The position numbers were made by a program, and so were the translations under genes. From contig NZ_CP119754.1 of the NCBI RefSeq assembly GCF_029319185.1, positions 3,286,001 through 3,350,000 of the forward strand: a DNA stretch of 64,000 nucleotides. The letters run 5' to 3'. The notes under the pieces are model-generated. The model saw nothing but the letters and a program-made list of their open reading frames with translations, made no database searches and was not told the DNA's origin. Below are positions 44,668-53,615 of this stretch, in pieces; within the stretch, counting starts at the first letter, position 1, and every line of letters begins with the position of its first letter. The DNA comes from Superficieibacter sp. HKU1. GTDB taxonomy: Bacteria; Pseudomonadota; Gammaproteobacteria; Enterobacterales; Enterobacteriaceae.

Positions 44668-45444
44668 TCAAATAATCCGGTTCTGCTTAAAATCACGCAG
44701 GAAGCTGCCCCAGCGCTTTTCGTAGAACGGCGTGATGTGCGCCAGCATAAAGTGGCTGATACCCTTTTCACCTTCCGTGACCTGGCAAAGATCGACAGGC
44801 TCATCGCCGGGCAGCGTATCGCTCGCCACGCTACCGGCAGCGTGGATAATCTCTTCGATATCCCCTTCCGCTTCGATACCAATCAGCAGGTTTGGCTGCT
44901 GATCCGCGCTTTCTTTGATTGAGCAAATAAAGGCGCGCTTCACCGTTTTCAGGGTTTTAAACAGAGTGATCAGCGAGTCGATCATCTGGGCAGGAGGTTC
45001 CGCGACGTCAGATAACAGAAGCGACGTTCCCCCTTCCAGCACCTGCTGGGTGCTGAGCGGGCTACCTTCGTCCGCGATCAGATGACTGATCTCGCGCGGG
45101 GTGAACTCCTTCCCGGTGGGCAGTTTGGCGTTGAGGAACAGCGTTTCGCCGAGGGTCATCTCAAACAAGGTACGCACCGGCATGACCACAAATGCCTGTT
45201 CCGCGGTAACCGCCTGCTGTAGCGCCTGCAATGAGGAAAAGAAAGGTACCACGGAGGTGCCATCGTCTTTTTCCCAGTGCTGGAGATCCAGCGCGCTATC
45301 TGCGACCACCGCTTCACCTTCGGCAGCCGTTCCTGGCACCCAGACGGTCGATTCCAGCAGGGTGCGGAAAAATGCCGGACGATGCGCCGGTTCGGTCGCC
45401 GCCTGCTCCAGCAGGGTTTCTAATTCGTTTTTTGTGTCGGACAT
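44668..45444 (-). CDS. sseB: SseB family protein (enhanced serine sensitivity)
   Basis: The 258-residue cytoplasmic protein matches E. coli SseB, with an N-terminal SseB domain (LLEQAATEPAHRPAFFRTLLESTVWVPG, about 8-140) and a C-terminal domain (about 150-258). Overexpression of the E. coli gene alters serine sensitivity; the molecular role is unknown. It is convergent with ryfA, sharing the hairpin at 44643-44660, and is followed upstream by a REP element and pepB in the same direction. Confidence 0.93.
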   Translation of the reverse strand: MSDTKNELETLLEQAATEPAHRPAFFRTLLESTVWVPGTAAEGEAVVADSALDLQHWEKDDGTSVVPFFSSLQALQQAVTAEQAFVVMPVRTLFEMTLGETLFLNAKLPTGKEFTPREISHLIADEGSPLSTQQVLEGGTSLLLSDVAEPPAQMIDSLITLFKTLKTVKRAFICSIKESADQQPNLLIGIEAEGDIEEIIHAAGSVASDTLPGDEPVDLCQVTEGEKGISHFMLAHITPFYEKRWGSFLRDFKQNRII

Positions 45445-45462
45445 AAGTTCGCTACTTCAAAA

Positions 45463-45494
45463 ATGCCGGGTGGCGCTTCGCTTACCCGGCCTGG
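45463..45494. repeat. single REP element between pepB and sseB
   Basis: ATGCCGGGTGGCGCTTCGCTTACCCGGCCTGGGG shows the REP core and its internal palindrome, located just upstream of the sseB start and downstream of pepB. Confidence 0.8.
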
Positions 45495-45536
45495 GGTTTG
45501 CGGAGGAGAATGCCTGATACGCCCCCGCCACACGAT

Positions 45537-46826
45537 TTACTCTGCGGTCAGCAAATTCGCAAGAGTGCGTACGCCAAGGCCGGTTGCGCCTGCGGCCCAC
45601 TGTTCAACCGCACCTTTACGGTAGGTTGCGGAGCAGTCGATATGCAGCCAGCCCTGCTGGTAGTTTTCCACAAAGTGCGACAGGAACCCGGCGGCGGTAC
45701 TTGCGCCTGCCGGATAGGCAGCGCTGCCGGTATTATTCAGCTCGGCAAAGTTGGACGGCAGCTGGCTGCGGTGAAACTCGGCCAGCGGCAGACGCCAGAA
45801 CGGTTCATTCTCCGCCTGCGCGCTCGTCAGCAGACGGTTTGCCAGCGCGTCGTCAAAGCTGAACAGCGCGTGGTAGTCGTTACCCAGCGCGGTTTTCGCT
45901 GCCCCGGTCAGGGTTGCAGCATCAATCAACAGCTCCGGCTTCTGCGCCGCGGCGTCAATCAGGCCGTCCGCCAGCACCAGGCGGCCTTCGGCGTCGGTAT
46001 TCATCACTTCAACGGTTTTGCCGTTACGATAATGAATAATATCGCCCAGCTTGAACGCGTTACCGCTGACCATGTTGTCAGCGCAGCACAGGTACAGTTT
46101 CACGCGCTTGTTGAGCCCACGCTGAATAGCAAATGCCAGCGCCCCGGTCACCAGCGCCGCGCCGCCCATGTCGGACTTCATGGAATCCATAAACGCGCTT
46201 TGTTTGAGGCTGTAGCCACCGGTATCGAAAGTGATCCCTTTACCCACCAGGCAGGCGTACACCGGGGCATTTTTATCGCCGGTCGGATTATAATCAAGGG
46301 CTAACAGGACCGGCTGACGATCGGAGCCGCGGCCCACGGTATGCAGGCCGAGGTAGTTCTGCTCGCGCAGATCTTCGCCCTTGGTAATACGATAAGAAAC
46401 CTGCTCACCCGCCACGCCGGACAGGAGGTCCACCGCACGCTGCGCCAGTTGCTCAGGGCCTACCTCTTCGGCTGAGGCATTGATGATATCGCGCACCCAG
46501 TCGATGATCTTCAGGCGGCTATCGAGTTCTTTTTGTTCTGCGGCTTCCAGCGTCGCCCACTCCACTTTACGGCTGCCCTTCGGCCCTTTATAGCCCTGCC
46601 AGAAGGCCCAGCTGCGATCTGCATCCCAGCCTTCGCCAGCCAGCTGAACGTGTTTAATGCCCAGCCCGTCGATTTTACGCGCCGCGCGCTGGATCAGGGC
46701 CAAATCATCTTTACCGTTCAGGTGCAGGGAAATGCCGTCATTGTTGATGCTGTATGCGGCTTTCTCACCCCAGCGCGCGTCGGCGGGCTGCGTGGAAAGC
46801 GTAATTTTCATGGCGTCGGTTGTCAT
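45537..46826 (-). CDS. pepB: peptidase B (M17 leucyl aminopeptidase family)
   Basis: A cytoplasmic metallo-aminopeptidase of 429 residues that preferentially removes acidic N-terminal residues from peptides. M17 signatures are KGITFDTGGYSLKQSAFMDSMKSDMGGA (metal ligands and catalytic Lys) and NTDAEGRLVLADGL. The N-terminus MTTDAMKITLSTQPADARWG is one residue longer than in E. coli. It lies after iscX with a terminator between them, transcribed in the same direction. Confidence 0.96.
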   Translation of the reverse strand: MTTDAMKITLSTQPADARWGEKAAYSINNDGISLHLNGKDDLALIQRAARKIDGLGIKHVQLAGEGWDADRSWAFWQGYKGPKGSRKVEWATLEAAEQKELDSRLKIIDWVRDIINASAEEVGPEQLAQRAVDLLSGVAGEQVSYRITKGEDLREQNYLGLHTVGRGSDRQPVLLALDYNPTGDKNAPVYACLVGKGITFDTGGYSLKQSAFMDSMKSDMGGAALVTGALAFAIQRGLNKRVKLYLCCADNMVSGNAFKLGDIIHYRNGKTVEVMNTDAEGRLVLADGLIDAAAQKPELLIDAATLTGAAKTALGNDYHALFSFDDALANRLLTSAQAENEPFWRLPLAEFHRSQLPSNFAELNNTGSAAYPAGASTAAGFLSHFVENYQQGWLHIDCSATYRKGAVEQWAAGATGLGVRTLANLLTAE

Positions 46827-46856
46827 CGTTTTATCCTTTTTTATTAGCCCATGTAT

Positions 46857-46882
46857 GCAAAAGGGCCGCCCGAAGGCAGCCC
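46857..46882 (-). terminator. terminator after the isc operon (iscX-pepB gap)
   Basis: On the minus strand GGGCTGCC-TTCG-GGCGGCCC (one G-U pair, stable UUCG loop) is followed by TTTTGC, 7 bases after the iscX stop. Confidence 0.8.
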
Positions 46883-46888
46883 GACAAC

Positions 46889-47089
46889 TTATTCTGCTTC
46901 ATCTAACCAGACTAGCAGAATCGCCTCCAGAATTTTTTCATTGGATGCGTTTGGATCGTCATCGAAATCGTCGAGTTCGCAGATCCACTGATGCAAATCG
47001 GTAAAACGCACGCTTTTCGGATCGAGATCCGGACGGCTGTCGTACAGCGCCTCGCCGATTTCGCGGCTGTCGGTCCATTTCAGTCCCAT
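46889..47089 (-). CDS. iscX: Fe-S assembly protein IscX (YfhJ)
   Basis: A small acidic protein of 66 residues (MGLKWTDSREIGEALYDSRP ... LVWLDEAE) that binds IscS and iron and tunes cysteine desulfurase activity. The ATG at 47087-47089 fits the family; an extension to 47134 lies inside fdx and has no homology. It is the last gene of the isc operon, one base after fdx. Confidence 0.95.
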   Translation of the reverse strand: MGLKWTDSREIGEALYDSRPDLDPKSVRFTDLHQWICELDDFDDDPNASNEKILEAILLVWLDEAE

Positions 47090-47090
47090 C

Positions 47091-47426
47091 TTAATGCTCC
47101 CGCGCGTGGTTAATGGTGTAGCGAGGGATCTCAACCACCAGATCGTCGTCGGTGACCCGCGCCTGGCAGCCTAAGCGGCTTTCCGGCTCCAGACCCCAGG
47201 CTTTATCCAGCATATCGTCCTCATCTTCCGTGCTTTCCGCCAGGGAATCAAACCCTTCACGTACAACGCAGTGGCAGGTCGTGCAGGCGCATGATTTTTC
47301 GCAGGCGTGTTCGATTTCAATGCCGTTGCGCAGGGCAACGTCTAGAATCGTTTCGCCGGTCTCAGCTTCCAGAACTGCGCCATCCGGACAGAGATCCTGA
47401 TGAGGCAGAAAAACAATCTTTGGCAT
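47091..47426 (-). CDS. fdx: [2Fe-2S] ferredoxin of the isc operon
   Basis: The 111-residue adrenodoxin-type ferredoxin has cluster ligands in CEKSCACTTCHCVV (Cys42, 48, 51) and LGCQARV (Cys87). It supplies electrons to IscS/IscU assembly. It lies one base after hscA and one base before iscX, so translation is probably coupled. Confidence 0.97.
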   Translation of the reverse strand: MPKIVFLPHQDLCPDGAVLEAETGETILDVALRNGIEIEHACEKSCACTTCHCVVREGFDSLAESTEDEDDMLDKAWGLEPESRLGCQARVTDDDLVVEIPRYTINHAREH

Positions 47427-47427
47427 A

Positions 47428-49278
47428 TTAAACCTCGTCCACGGAGTGACCTTTCAGCGCGCTACGGACGGACTGGTCCATGCGGCGAGCGGCGAACTCC
47501 TGGGTTTGCTTATCAACATTTTTAATGGCTTGTTCTATGGCGTCAGTATCATCGCCTTCGGCTGCAACGCGTAAATCAGCTGCGGCCTCGTCAATAACCT
47601 GACGCTCTGCGGCGCTTAGCAGCGCGGCATCGGCAGCGAGCGCGCCGGTCAGACTCTCCAGCACGCGCGCGGCTTCGACTTTTTGTTCCGCCAGCATCCG
47701 CGCCTGAACATCCTGCGCGGCGTAGCTCATGGAGTCCTGGATCATGCCGGCAATTTCGCTATCGGTCAGTCCATAGGACGGTTTGACCTGAATGGACGAT
47801 TCCACGCCGGTAGATTTTTCCATCGCCGTCACACTCAGCAGACCATCGGCATCAACCTGGAAGGTGACGCGAATATGCGCCCCGCCCGCTGGCAGCGCCG
47901 GAATGCCGCGCAATGCAAAGCGCGCCAGAGAGCGGCAATCCTGCACCAGCTCGCGCTCACCCTGCATGACGTGGATGGACATCGCGGTCTGACCATCTTT
48001 AAAGGTGGTGAATTCCTGCGCGCGGGCCACCGGGATGGTGGTATTGCGCGGAATGACTTTTTCGACCAGGCCACCCATGGTTTCCAGCCCCAGCGACAGC
48101 GGGATCACGTCCAGCAGCAGCATTTCGCTGTCCGGCTTGTTGCCGACCAGAATATCTGCCTGGATTGCCGCGCCGAGGGCGACGACTTTATCCGGGTCAA
48201 TGGTCGTCAGCGGCGTGCGGCCAAAGAATTCGCCGACGCGCTCACGCACCAGCGGTACGCGGGTTGAACCGCCGACCATCACCACTTCCAGCGCCTCTTC
48301 GGCGTCCACGCCCGCATCTTTCAGCGCGCGGCGGCAGGCCATCAGGGTGCGCTTGACCAGCGCGGAGATGAGGTCGTTGAACTGTTCGCGGGTCACTTCG
48401 CCTTTCCAGCCCGCCACCTCAACGGCGACGCGGTCGGCATCGCTCAGCGCAATTTTAGCGGCAATAGCGGCATCGAGAAGCTGACGCTGTACACGGTCGT
48501 CGCTGCGGTCGGTGAGATTCGCCTGCTCGCGGAAATGATCCGCCAGCAGATGATCGAAATCATCGCCGCCCAGCGCCGAATCCCCACCGGTGGCCAGCAC
48601 TTCAAATACGCCACGGCTTAAGCGCAGGATGGAAATATCAAAGGTGCCGCCGCCGAGATCGTAAACGGCAATCACGCCCTCTTTGCCGGAGTCCAGACCG
48701 TAGGCAATCGCCGCAGCGGTCGGTTCATTCAGCAAACGCAGAACGTGCAGACCTGCAAGCCGCGCGGCATCTTTGGTGCCCTGACGCTGGGCGTCATCGA
48801 AATAGGCTGGAACGGTGATCACCACGCCGTCCAGTTCTCCCGCCAGCGCTTCACTGGCGCGGGCGCTCAGGGCGCTCAGGATATCGGCAGAGATACGAAC
48901 GGGATTCAGTACGCCCGCAGGCGTCGCGATCATCGGCAGGCCGTTCTCACTGGCCTGAAGCTGATAGGGTAAATGCGGATAACGCGCGGTGATATCGGCC
49001 AGCGAACGCCCCATCATGCGTTTAACAGAGCTGACGGTATTCGCGGGGTCCTGCGCGGCGCGGTCGCGCGCGTCATAGCCCACCACGTGCCCCTGCGTCT
49101 GGTAATGCACCACGGACGGCAGTAAATGGCGGCCCTGATGGTCAGGCAGCGTTTCAGCCTGGCCGCTGCGCACGGTAGCGACCAGCGAGTTGGTGGTGCC
49201 TAAGTCAATACCCGCCGCCAGACGACGCTGGTGCGGCGCGGCACTCAGACCCGGCTCACTAATTTGTAATAAGGCCAT
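47428..49278 (-). CDS. hscA: Hsp70-type chaperone HscA
   Basis: A specialised DnaK homologue of 616 residues that binds the LPPVK motif of IscU and drives cluster transfer. The ATPase domain (about 20-385) has GIDLGTTNSLVA, YDLGGGTFDIS and VGGSTRVPLV; the substrate-binding domain (about 390-616) follows. It works with the co-chaperone HscB, encoded 14 bases upstream. Confidence 0.97.
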   Translation of the reverse strand: MALLQISEPGLSAAPHQRRLAAGIDLGTTNSLVATVRSGQAETLPDHQGRHLLPSVVHYQTQGHVVGYDARDRAAQDPANTVSSVKRMMGRSLADITARYPHLPYQLQASENGLPMIATPAGVLNPVRISADILSALSARASEALAGELDGVVITVPAYFDDAQRQGTKDAARLAGLHVLRLLNEPTAAAIAYGLDSGKEGVIAVYDLGGGTFDISILRLSRGVFEVLATGGDSALGGDDFDHLLADHFREQANLTDRSDDRVQRQLLDAAIAAKIALSDADRVAVEVAGWKGEVTREQFNDLISALVKRTLMACRRALKDAGVDAEEALEVVMVGGSTRVPLVRERVGEFFGRTPLTTIDPDKVVALGAAIQADILVGNKPDSEMLLLDVIPLSLGLETMGGLVEKVIPRNTTIPVARAQEFTTFKDGQTAMSIHVMQGERELVQDCRSLARFALRGIPALPAGGAHIRVTFQVDADGLLSVTAMEKSTGVESSIQVKPSYGLTDSEIAGMIQDSMSYAAQDVQARMLAEQKVEAARVLESLTGALAADAALLSAAERQVIDEAAADLRVAAEGDDTDAIEQAIKNVDKQTQEFAARRMDQSVRSALKGHSVDEV

Positions 49279-49292
49279 AATTGCTTCCGAAA

Positions 49293-49808
49293 TTAAAAAT
49301 CGAGCAGCTTTTCTTCGAGTTGTTCTGCTGAGCTTTGCAGTTTATCGAGAAAACGCAGTTTACGCACGGTATCCGCCGCCGCCTCCCACGTCTCGCGATC
49401 GAGTTGTTCCACCATGTGCTGATGGCGGGCGGTATACATGCCCTTCACCCGTTTGATAAAGCCTTCCAGCCGCGCTTCATCTTTTGCCTGCGCAATCTCA
49501 TCCAGCGCTTCGCGCAGCTCCAGCTGTTCCATCAAAAAGGCGGTATCGCGCACGGTATGCTGCTCGCTGGCGAGATCGAAGCCGTGCAGCGAAAGCAGAT
49601 ATTCAGCGCGCATCAGCGGATGGCGCAGCGTTTGCCAGGCCTGGTTAATCGTCGCCGATTTCTGCACCGCAGCCAGCTGTTCCGCCGCCGTGCCGCTGGC
49701 AAATTTATCAGGATGAAACTGACGTTGCAGATCCTGAAACCGCGTGGTCAGCGCCTGAATATCGACAGGATAGCGAGCGGGTAAACCAAAAAGAGTGAAG
49801 TAATCCAT
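49293..49808 (-). CDS. hscB: J-domain co-chaperone HscB
   Basis: The 171-residue protein carries an N-terminal J domain with HPDKF (HPD motif, about residue 32) and a C-terminal helical bundle that binds IscU. It stimulates HscA ATPase. A hairpin in the gap to iscA may reduce transcription into hscBA. Confidence 0.97.
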   Translation of the reverse strand: MDYFTLFGLPARYPVDIQALTTRFQDLQRQFHPDKFASGTAAEQLAAVQKSATINQAWQTLRHPLMRAEYLLSLHGFDLASEQHTVRDTAFLMEQLELREALDEIAQAKDEARLEGFIKRVKGMYTARHQHMVEQLDRETWEAAADTVRKLRFLDKLQSSAEQLEEKLLDF

Positions 49809-49835
49809 AACAATCTTAGGGTTAGCCTGTTAAAA

Positions 49836-49871
49836 CAAACCCCACGCGCAGGGTCGCTGCGGTGGGGTTTG
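49836..49871 (-). terminator. attenuator hairpin between iscA and hscB
   Basis: CAAACCCCAC (49836-49845) pairs perfectly with GTGGGGTTTG (49862-49871); on the minus strand it is followed by TTTTAA. It lies inside the isc operon and is likely to lower hscBA-fdx-iscX expression relative to iscRSUA. Confidence 0.75.
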
Positions 49872-49885
49872 TTGATGACACGGGG

Positions 49886-50209
49886 TTAAACGTTGAAGCT
49901 TTCGCCGCAGCCGCACTCGTCTTTTACGTTCGGGTTGGTAAATTTAAACCCTTCGTTGAGACCTTCTTTGACGAAGTCGAGCTGCGTGCCGTCCAGAAAT
50001 TGCAGGCTCTTGCCATCGATCACGACTTTAACGCCTTTGTCTTCGAACACGGTGTCTTCTGCCGCCGGCTCGTCAACAAACTCCAGCACATAAGCCATCC
50101 CGGAACAGCCGGAGGTTCTCACCCCCAGACGCAGGCCGAACCCTTTACCACGGTTGGTCAGGAAGGCATTTACTCGCGCGGCAGCACTGTCGCTCAGGGT
50201 AATCGACAT
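49886..50209 (-). CDS. iscA: A-type Fe-S carrier IscA
   Basis: The 107-residue A-type carrier has the three conserved cysteines: one in RTSGCSGMAYVLEF (Cys35) and two in ECGCGESFNV (Cys99, Cys101). It delivers or matures [4Fe-4S] clusters and binds iron. It follows iscU by 11 bases. Confidence 0.97.
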   Translation of the reverse strand: MSITLSDSAAARVNAFLTNRGKGFGLRLGVRTSGCSGMAYVLEFVDEPAAEDTVFEDKGVKVVIDGKSLQFLDGTQLDFVKEGLNEGFKFTNPNVKDECGCGESFNV

Positions 50210-50220
50210 AGAAACCTCTG

Positions 50221-50607
50221 TTATTTCACTTCACGTTTGCTTTTGTAATCTGCGATAGCGGCTTTGATGGCGTCTTCTGCCAGAATGGAGCAGTGAATTT
50301 TCACCGGCGGCAGTTCGAGTTCATCAGCAATGTCGGTATTTTTGATTGCCTGCGCTTCGTCGAGGGATTTTCCTTTCACCCACTCGGTGACCAGCGAGCT
50401 GGAGGCGATAGCCGATCCGCAGCCGTAGGTCTTGAAGCGCGCATCTTCAATGATACCGTCATTATTAACTTTGATCTGCAACTTCATGACGTCGCCACAG
50501 GCCGGTGCGCCGACCATGCCGCTGCCAACATTCTCGTCGCTGTTGTCGAAAGAGCCAACGTTGCGTGGGTTCTCGTAATGATCAATAACTTTTTCGCTGT
50601 ATGCCAT
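50221..50607 (-). CDS. iscU: Fe-S cluster scaffold IscU
   Basis: The 128-residue scaffold has cluster ligands Cys37 (GAPACGDVMKLQ), Cys63 (YGCGSAIASSS) and Cys106 (KIHCSILAEDAIKAAI), with Asp39. The HscA-recognition motif LPPVK immediately precedes the last. It is transcribed between iscS and iscA. Confidence 0.98.
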   Translation of the reverse strand: MAYSEKVIDHYENPRNVGSFDNSDENVGSGMVGAPACGDVMKLQIKVNNDGIIEDARFKTYGCGSAIASSSLVTEWVKGKSLDEAQAIKNTDIADELELPPVKIHCSILAEDAIKAAIADYKSKREVK

Positions 50608-50631
50608 GATTGAATTCCTCTTATCTACCGA

Positions 50632-51846
50632 TTAATGATGTGACCATTCGATGCTGTTGATATCCACGCCCTGCTTGAACATTTCCCACAGCGGAGAAAG
50701 GTCGCGCAGACGGCCAATGGAGTTACGAACCAGCTTGATGGTGTAGTCAATTTCTTCTTCGGTAGTGAAACGACCTAAAGAGAAACGGATAGAGCTGTGT
50801 GCCAGCTCATCGGTCATACCGAGCGCGCGCAGCACGTAGGACGGCTCCAGGCTCGCAGACGTACAGGCGGAACCAGAAGAAACGGCCAGGTCTTTCAGCG
50901 CCATAATCAGCGACTCGCCTTCAACGTAGTTAAAGCTGACGTTGAGGATATTCGGTGCACCCTGCTCAAGGTCGCCGTTCAGGTACACTTCTTCCATGTC
51001 CTTCACGCCTTCCCACAGACGGTTACGCAGACCGCGCAGACGCGCCATCTCGCTTTCCATCTCTTCTTTGGCGATGCGATACGCTTCGCCCATGCCGACG
51101 ATCTGGTGAACCGGCAGCGTACCGGAACGCATGCCGCGTTCGTGACCGCCGCCGTGCATCTGCGCTTCAATGCGGATACGCGGTTTACGACGCACGTACA
51201 ACGCGCCGATGCCTTTCGGGCCGTAAATTTTGTGACCGGAGAAAGACATCAGATCCACTTTCAGCTGGCTCAGATCGACAGGCAGTTTGCCGACGCTTTG
51301 GGTCGCATCAACGTGGTAGATAATGCCACGCGCACGGCACAGTTCGCCGATGGTCGCGATATCCTGCACCACGCCAATTTCGTTGTTAACGTGCATGATG
51401 GAGACGAGAATGGTGTCATCACGCATCGCCGCTTCGAGTTCTTTCAGGTCGATAATGCCGTTGCGCTGCGGTGCCAGGTACGTTACTTCAAACCCTTCAC
51501 GCTCCAGCTGACGACAGGTATCCAGCACGGCTTTATGTTCGGTTTTACTGGTGATGATGTGCTTGCCTTTTTTCTGATAAAAGTTGGCTGCACCTTTAAT
51601 CGCCAGGTTGTCAGATTCAGTCGCACCAGAGGTAAAGACGATTTCACGCGGATCGGCACCGACCAGATCGGCAATCTGGTTACGGGCGATATCTACCGCT
51701 TCTTCAGCTTGCCAGCCGAAACGGTGTGAACGGGAGGCCGGATTACCAAAGGTCCCGTCTAAGGTCAGGCACTGCATCATTTTCTCGGCAACACGCGGGT
51801 CCACCGGCGTGGTTGCGGAGTAGTCGAGATAAATCGGTAATTTCAT
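50632..51846 (-). CDS. iscS: cysteine desulfurase IscS
   Basis: A PLP enzyme of 404 residues that provides sulfur for clusters, tRNA thiolation and cofactors. PLP lysine is in SFSGHKIYGPKG (Lys206), and the catalytic cysteine loop is SSGSACTSASLEPSYVLRAL (Cys328). The C-terminus INSIEWSHH is the IscU-binding tail. The ATG at 51844-51846 matches E. coli; the in-frame extension to 51876 lacks homology. Confidence 0.98.
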   Translation of the reverse strand: MKLPIYLDYSATTPVDPRVAEKMMQCLTLDGTFGNPASRSHRFGWQAEEAVDIARNQIADLVGADPREIVFTSGATESDNLAIKGAANFYQKKGKHIITSKTEHKAVLDTCRQLEREGFEVTYLAPQRNGIIDLKELEAAMRDDTILVSIMHVNNEIGVVQDIATIGELCRARGIIYHVDATQSVGKLPVDLSQLKVDLMSFSGHKIYGPKGIGALYVRRKPRIRIEAQMHGGGHERGMRSGTLPVHQIVGMGEAYRIAKEEMESEMARLRGLRNRLWEGVKDMEEVYLNGDLEQGAPNILNVSFNYVEGESLIMALKDLAVSSGSACTSASLEPSYVLRALGMTDELAHSSIRFSLGRFTTEEEIDYTIKLVRNSIGRLRDLSPLWEMFKQGVDINSIEWSHH

Positions 51847-51954
51847 TGCTCTTAAGCTCCGTACATCACTCATCAATGCAAGGAATCAGGCAGCCGGCGA
51901 GATAGTTAACCGGGTTAACGGAGTTAATGCACCCCGGCCTGATTCATAATACTT

Positions 51955-51995
51955 TTTTTGCTCCGTCGGGCAGCAATCTGCCCGACGGGCACTTT
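51955..51995 (-). promoter_or_regulatory. stem-loop in the iscR-iscS intergenic RNA
   Basis: CCGTCGGGCAG and CTGCCCGACGG pair perfectly around a short AATC/GATT loop, directly after the iscR stop, next to an A7/T7 run. In E. coli this intergenic structure stabilises the iscR part of the message when RyhB sRNA triggers decay of iscSUA. The same role is inferred here from position. The T-run is on the plus-strand side, so it is not a simple terminator for iscR. Confidence 0.6.
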
Positions 51996-51998
51996 TTA

Positions 51999-52490
51999 TT
52001 AGGCGCGTAACTTAACGTTGATCTGATCCTGCGAACGGGCGGTGCGCGGCGTCTCAAGGGTATGCTGACGGTCGGACACGTCGAGAATTTCCTGGTTATT
52101 CACCAGTTCACCCAGGGTAATGTTGTTCAGGAAACCGGTCAGACGGTCGCTCAGATCGCGCCACAGCGCATGGGTCAGGCACTTATCGCCGCCCTGGCAG
52201 CCGCCTTTACCCTGACAGCGGGTGGCGTCAACGGATTCATCAACGGCGCTAATGACTTCGCCGACGGCGATGCTGCTTGCATCTTTACCCAGCAGGTAGC
52301 CACCGCCTGGTCCACGCACGCTGGAAACCAGACCGTTTTTGCGTAGACGGGAGAACAGTTGTTCCAGATAAGAAAGGGAAATCCCCTGACGTTCAGAAAT
52401 ATCAGCCAACGGTACCGGGCCGGATTCGGAGTTGAGCGCAACGTCCAGCATTGCGGTCACGGCATAACGCCCTTTAGATGTCAGTCTCAT
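51999..52490 (-). CDS. iscR: Fe-S responsive regulator IscR
   Basis: An Rrf2-family regulator (163 residues) with a winged helix-turn-helix N-terminus (RLTSKGRYAVTAMLDVALN). It has the [2Fe-2S] ligands CQGKGGCQGGDKC (Cys92, 98, 104) plus His107. The holo form represses the isc operon when clusters are plentiful. It is the first gene of the operon, with two type 1 boxes upstream. Confidence 0.97.
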   Translation of the reverse strand: MRLTSKGRYAVTAMLDVALNSESGPVPLADISERQGISLSYLEQLFSRLRKNGLVSSVRGPGGGYLLGKDASSIAVGEVISAVDESVDATRCQGKGGCQGGDKCLTHALWRDLSDRLTGFLNNITLGELVNNQEILDVSDRQHTLETPRTARSQDQINVKLRA

Positions 52491-52572
52491 GTCTTACTTA
52501 ACCTCAAACCTGGCCCTGCCTGGGCATTTTTATTAAAATTGGGGTGTGCTGCATAGCAAGGCCAAGTCTGAC

Positions 52573-52622
52573 ATTCCCGACTAAAATGGTCAACTATTTA
52601 CTTGACTGTTTTAGTCAGGTAT
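52573..52622 (-). promoter_or_regulatory. isc promoter region with two IscR type 1 boxes
   Basis: Two adjacent 25-base stretches fit the type 1 consensus ATASYYGACTRWWWYAGTCRRSTAT. Box A is 52573-52597 (core CCGACTAAAATGGTCAA) and box B is 52598-52622 (core TTGACTGTTTTAGTCAGG). They lie 85-130 bases upstream of iscR, as in E. coli, implying holo-IscR autorepression. Confidence 0.85.
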
Positions 52623-52670
52623 TTAACGTTCCGTGCGTTTGGAGCCGAATGGCGCGTCTACCGTGGCTGT

Positions 52671-52750
52671 GATGCCGGGTGGCGCTGCGCTTACCCGGCC
52701 TACATGACCTACCCTCCGTAGGCCCGTGCAAGCGCAGCGCCGCCGGGCAG
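52671..52750. repeat. REP pair between iscR and trmJ
   Basis: A REP unit (GATGCCGGGTGGCGCTGCGC ... CCCGGCCTACA) is followed by an inverted unit (GTAGGCCCGTGCAAGCGCAG ... CCGGGCAG). It abuts the trmJ stop. Confidence 0.85.
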
Positions 52751-52757
52751 GCAAACG

Positions 52758-53495
52758 TCACTCTTCTTTATGCTTCTGTTCAATCGACGCCAGCACCCCG
52801 CGCAGGATGTTTAATTCCTGGCTTTCCGGACGCGCGCGGGTGAACAGACGGCGCAGCTTATTCATTACCTGGCCCGGATGACTTTCGCGAATAAAGCCGG
52901 TCGCCAGCAGCGTTTGCTCCAGATGCCCATAAAAACGTTCGAGGTCATCCACCAGCGGGTACGGCGTTTCTTCTGCCGCAGCACTATCACCCTTCTCCTG
53001 CTCCTGAGTAGCCAGCCACGCCATGCGTACTTCATAGGCGATCACCTGTACCGCCATCGCCAGGTTCAGCGAGCTGTATTCCGGGTTGGCGGCAATCGCC
53101 ACGTGATAATGACATTTCTGTAGCTCGTCATTAGTCAGCCCTACGCGCTCACGGCCAAACACCAGCGCCACCGGGGCATGCTCAGCCTCCGCCACGCTTT
53201 TCAGCCCGCACTCACGCGGATCGAGCATCGGCCACGGCAGGGTACGCGAACGGGCGCTGGTGCCGACGACCAGGCTACAGCCGGTCAGGGCTTCATCCAG
53301 GGTATCGACGATATTAGCGTTGCCAATAACATCACTTGCACCAGCCGCCAGCGCAATGGCCTGCGAGTCCGGTTTGACCAGAGGATTGACCAGCCAGAGA
53401 TTAGTTAATCCCATGGTTTTCATGGCGCGGGCCACAGAGCCCATATTGCCGGTATGAGAGGTTTCCACCAGCACAATTCGAATATTTTGCAGCAT
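52758..53495 (-). CDS. trmJ: tRNA (Cm32/Um32) 2'-O-methyltransferase TrmJ
   Basis: A SPOUT-class methyltransferase (245 residues; E. coli 246) acting on ribose 32 of tRNA anticodon loops. The N-terminal knotted domain has LVETSHTGNMGSVARAMKTMG, LVFGRERVGLTNDE (the SAM-binding knot) and NPEYSSLNLAMAVQVIAYE. It is divergent from suhB with a 120-base gap. Confidence 0.95.
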   Translation of the reverse strand: MLQNIRIVLVETSHTGNMGSVARAMKTMGLTNLWLVNPLVKPDSQAIALAAGASDVIGNANIVDTLDEALTGCSLVVGTSARSRTLPWPMLDPRECGLKSVAEAEHAPVALVFGRERVGLTNDELQKCHYHVAIAANPEYSSLNLAMAVQVIAYEVRMAWLATQEQEKGDSAAAEETPYPLVDDLERFYGHLEQTLLATGFIRESHPGQVMNKLRRLFTRARPESQELNILRGVLASIEQKHKEE

Positions 53496-53615
53496 TGTCT
53501 TTCTTCGGCTAAAGATTATTCGGGCATATTATCATAAACCGAAGACATAATCCGAATTCGCTGTTATGATGTGCGCCGATTTTCCCCGTTCTTTAACATC
53601 CAGTGAGAGTAACCG

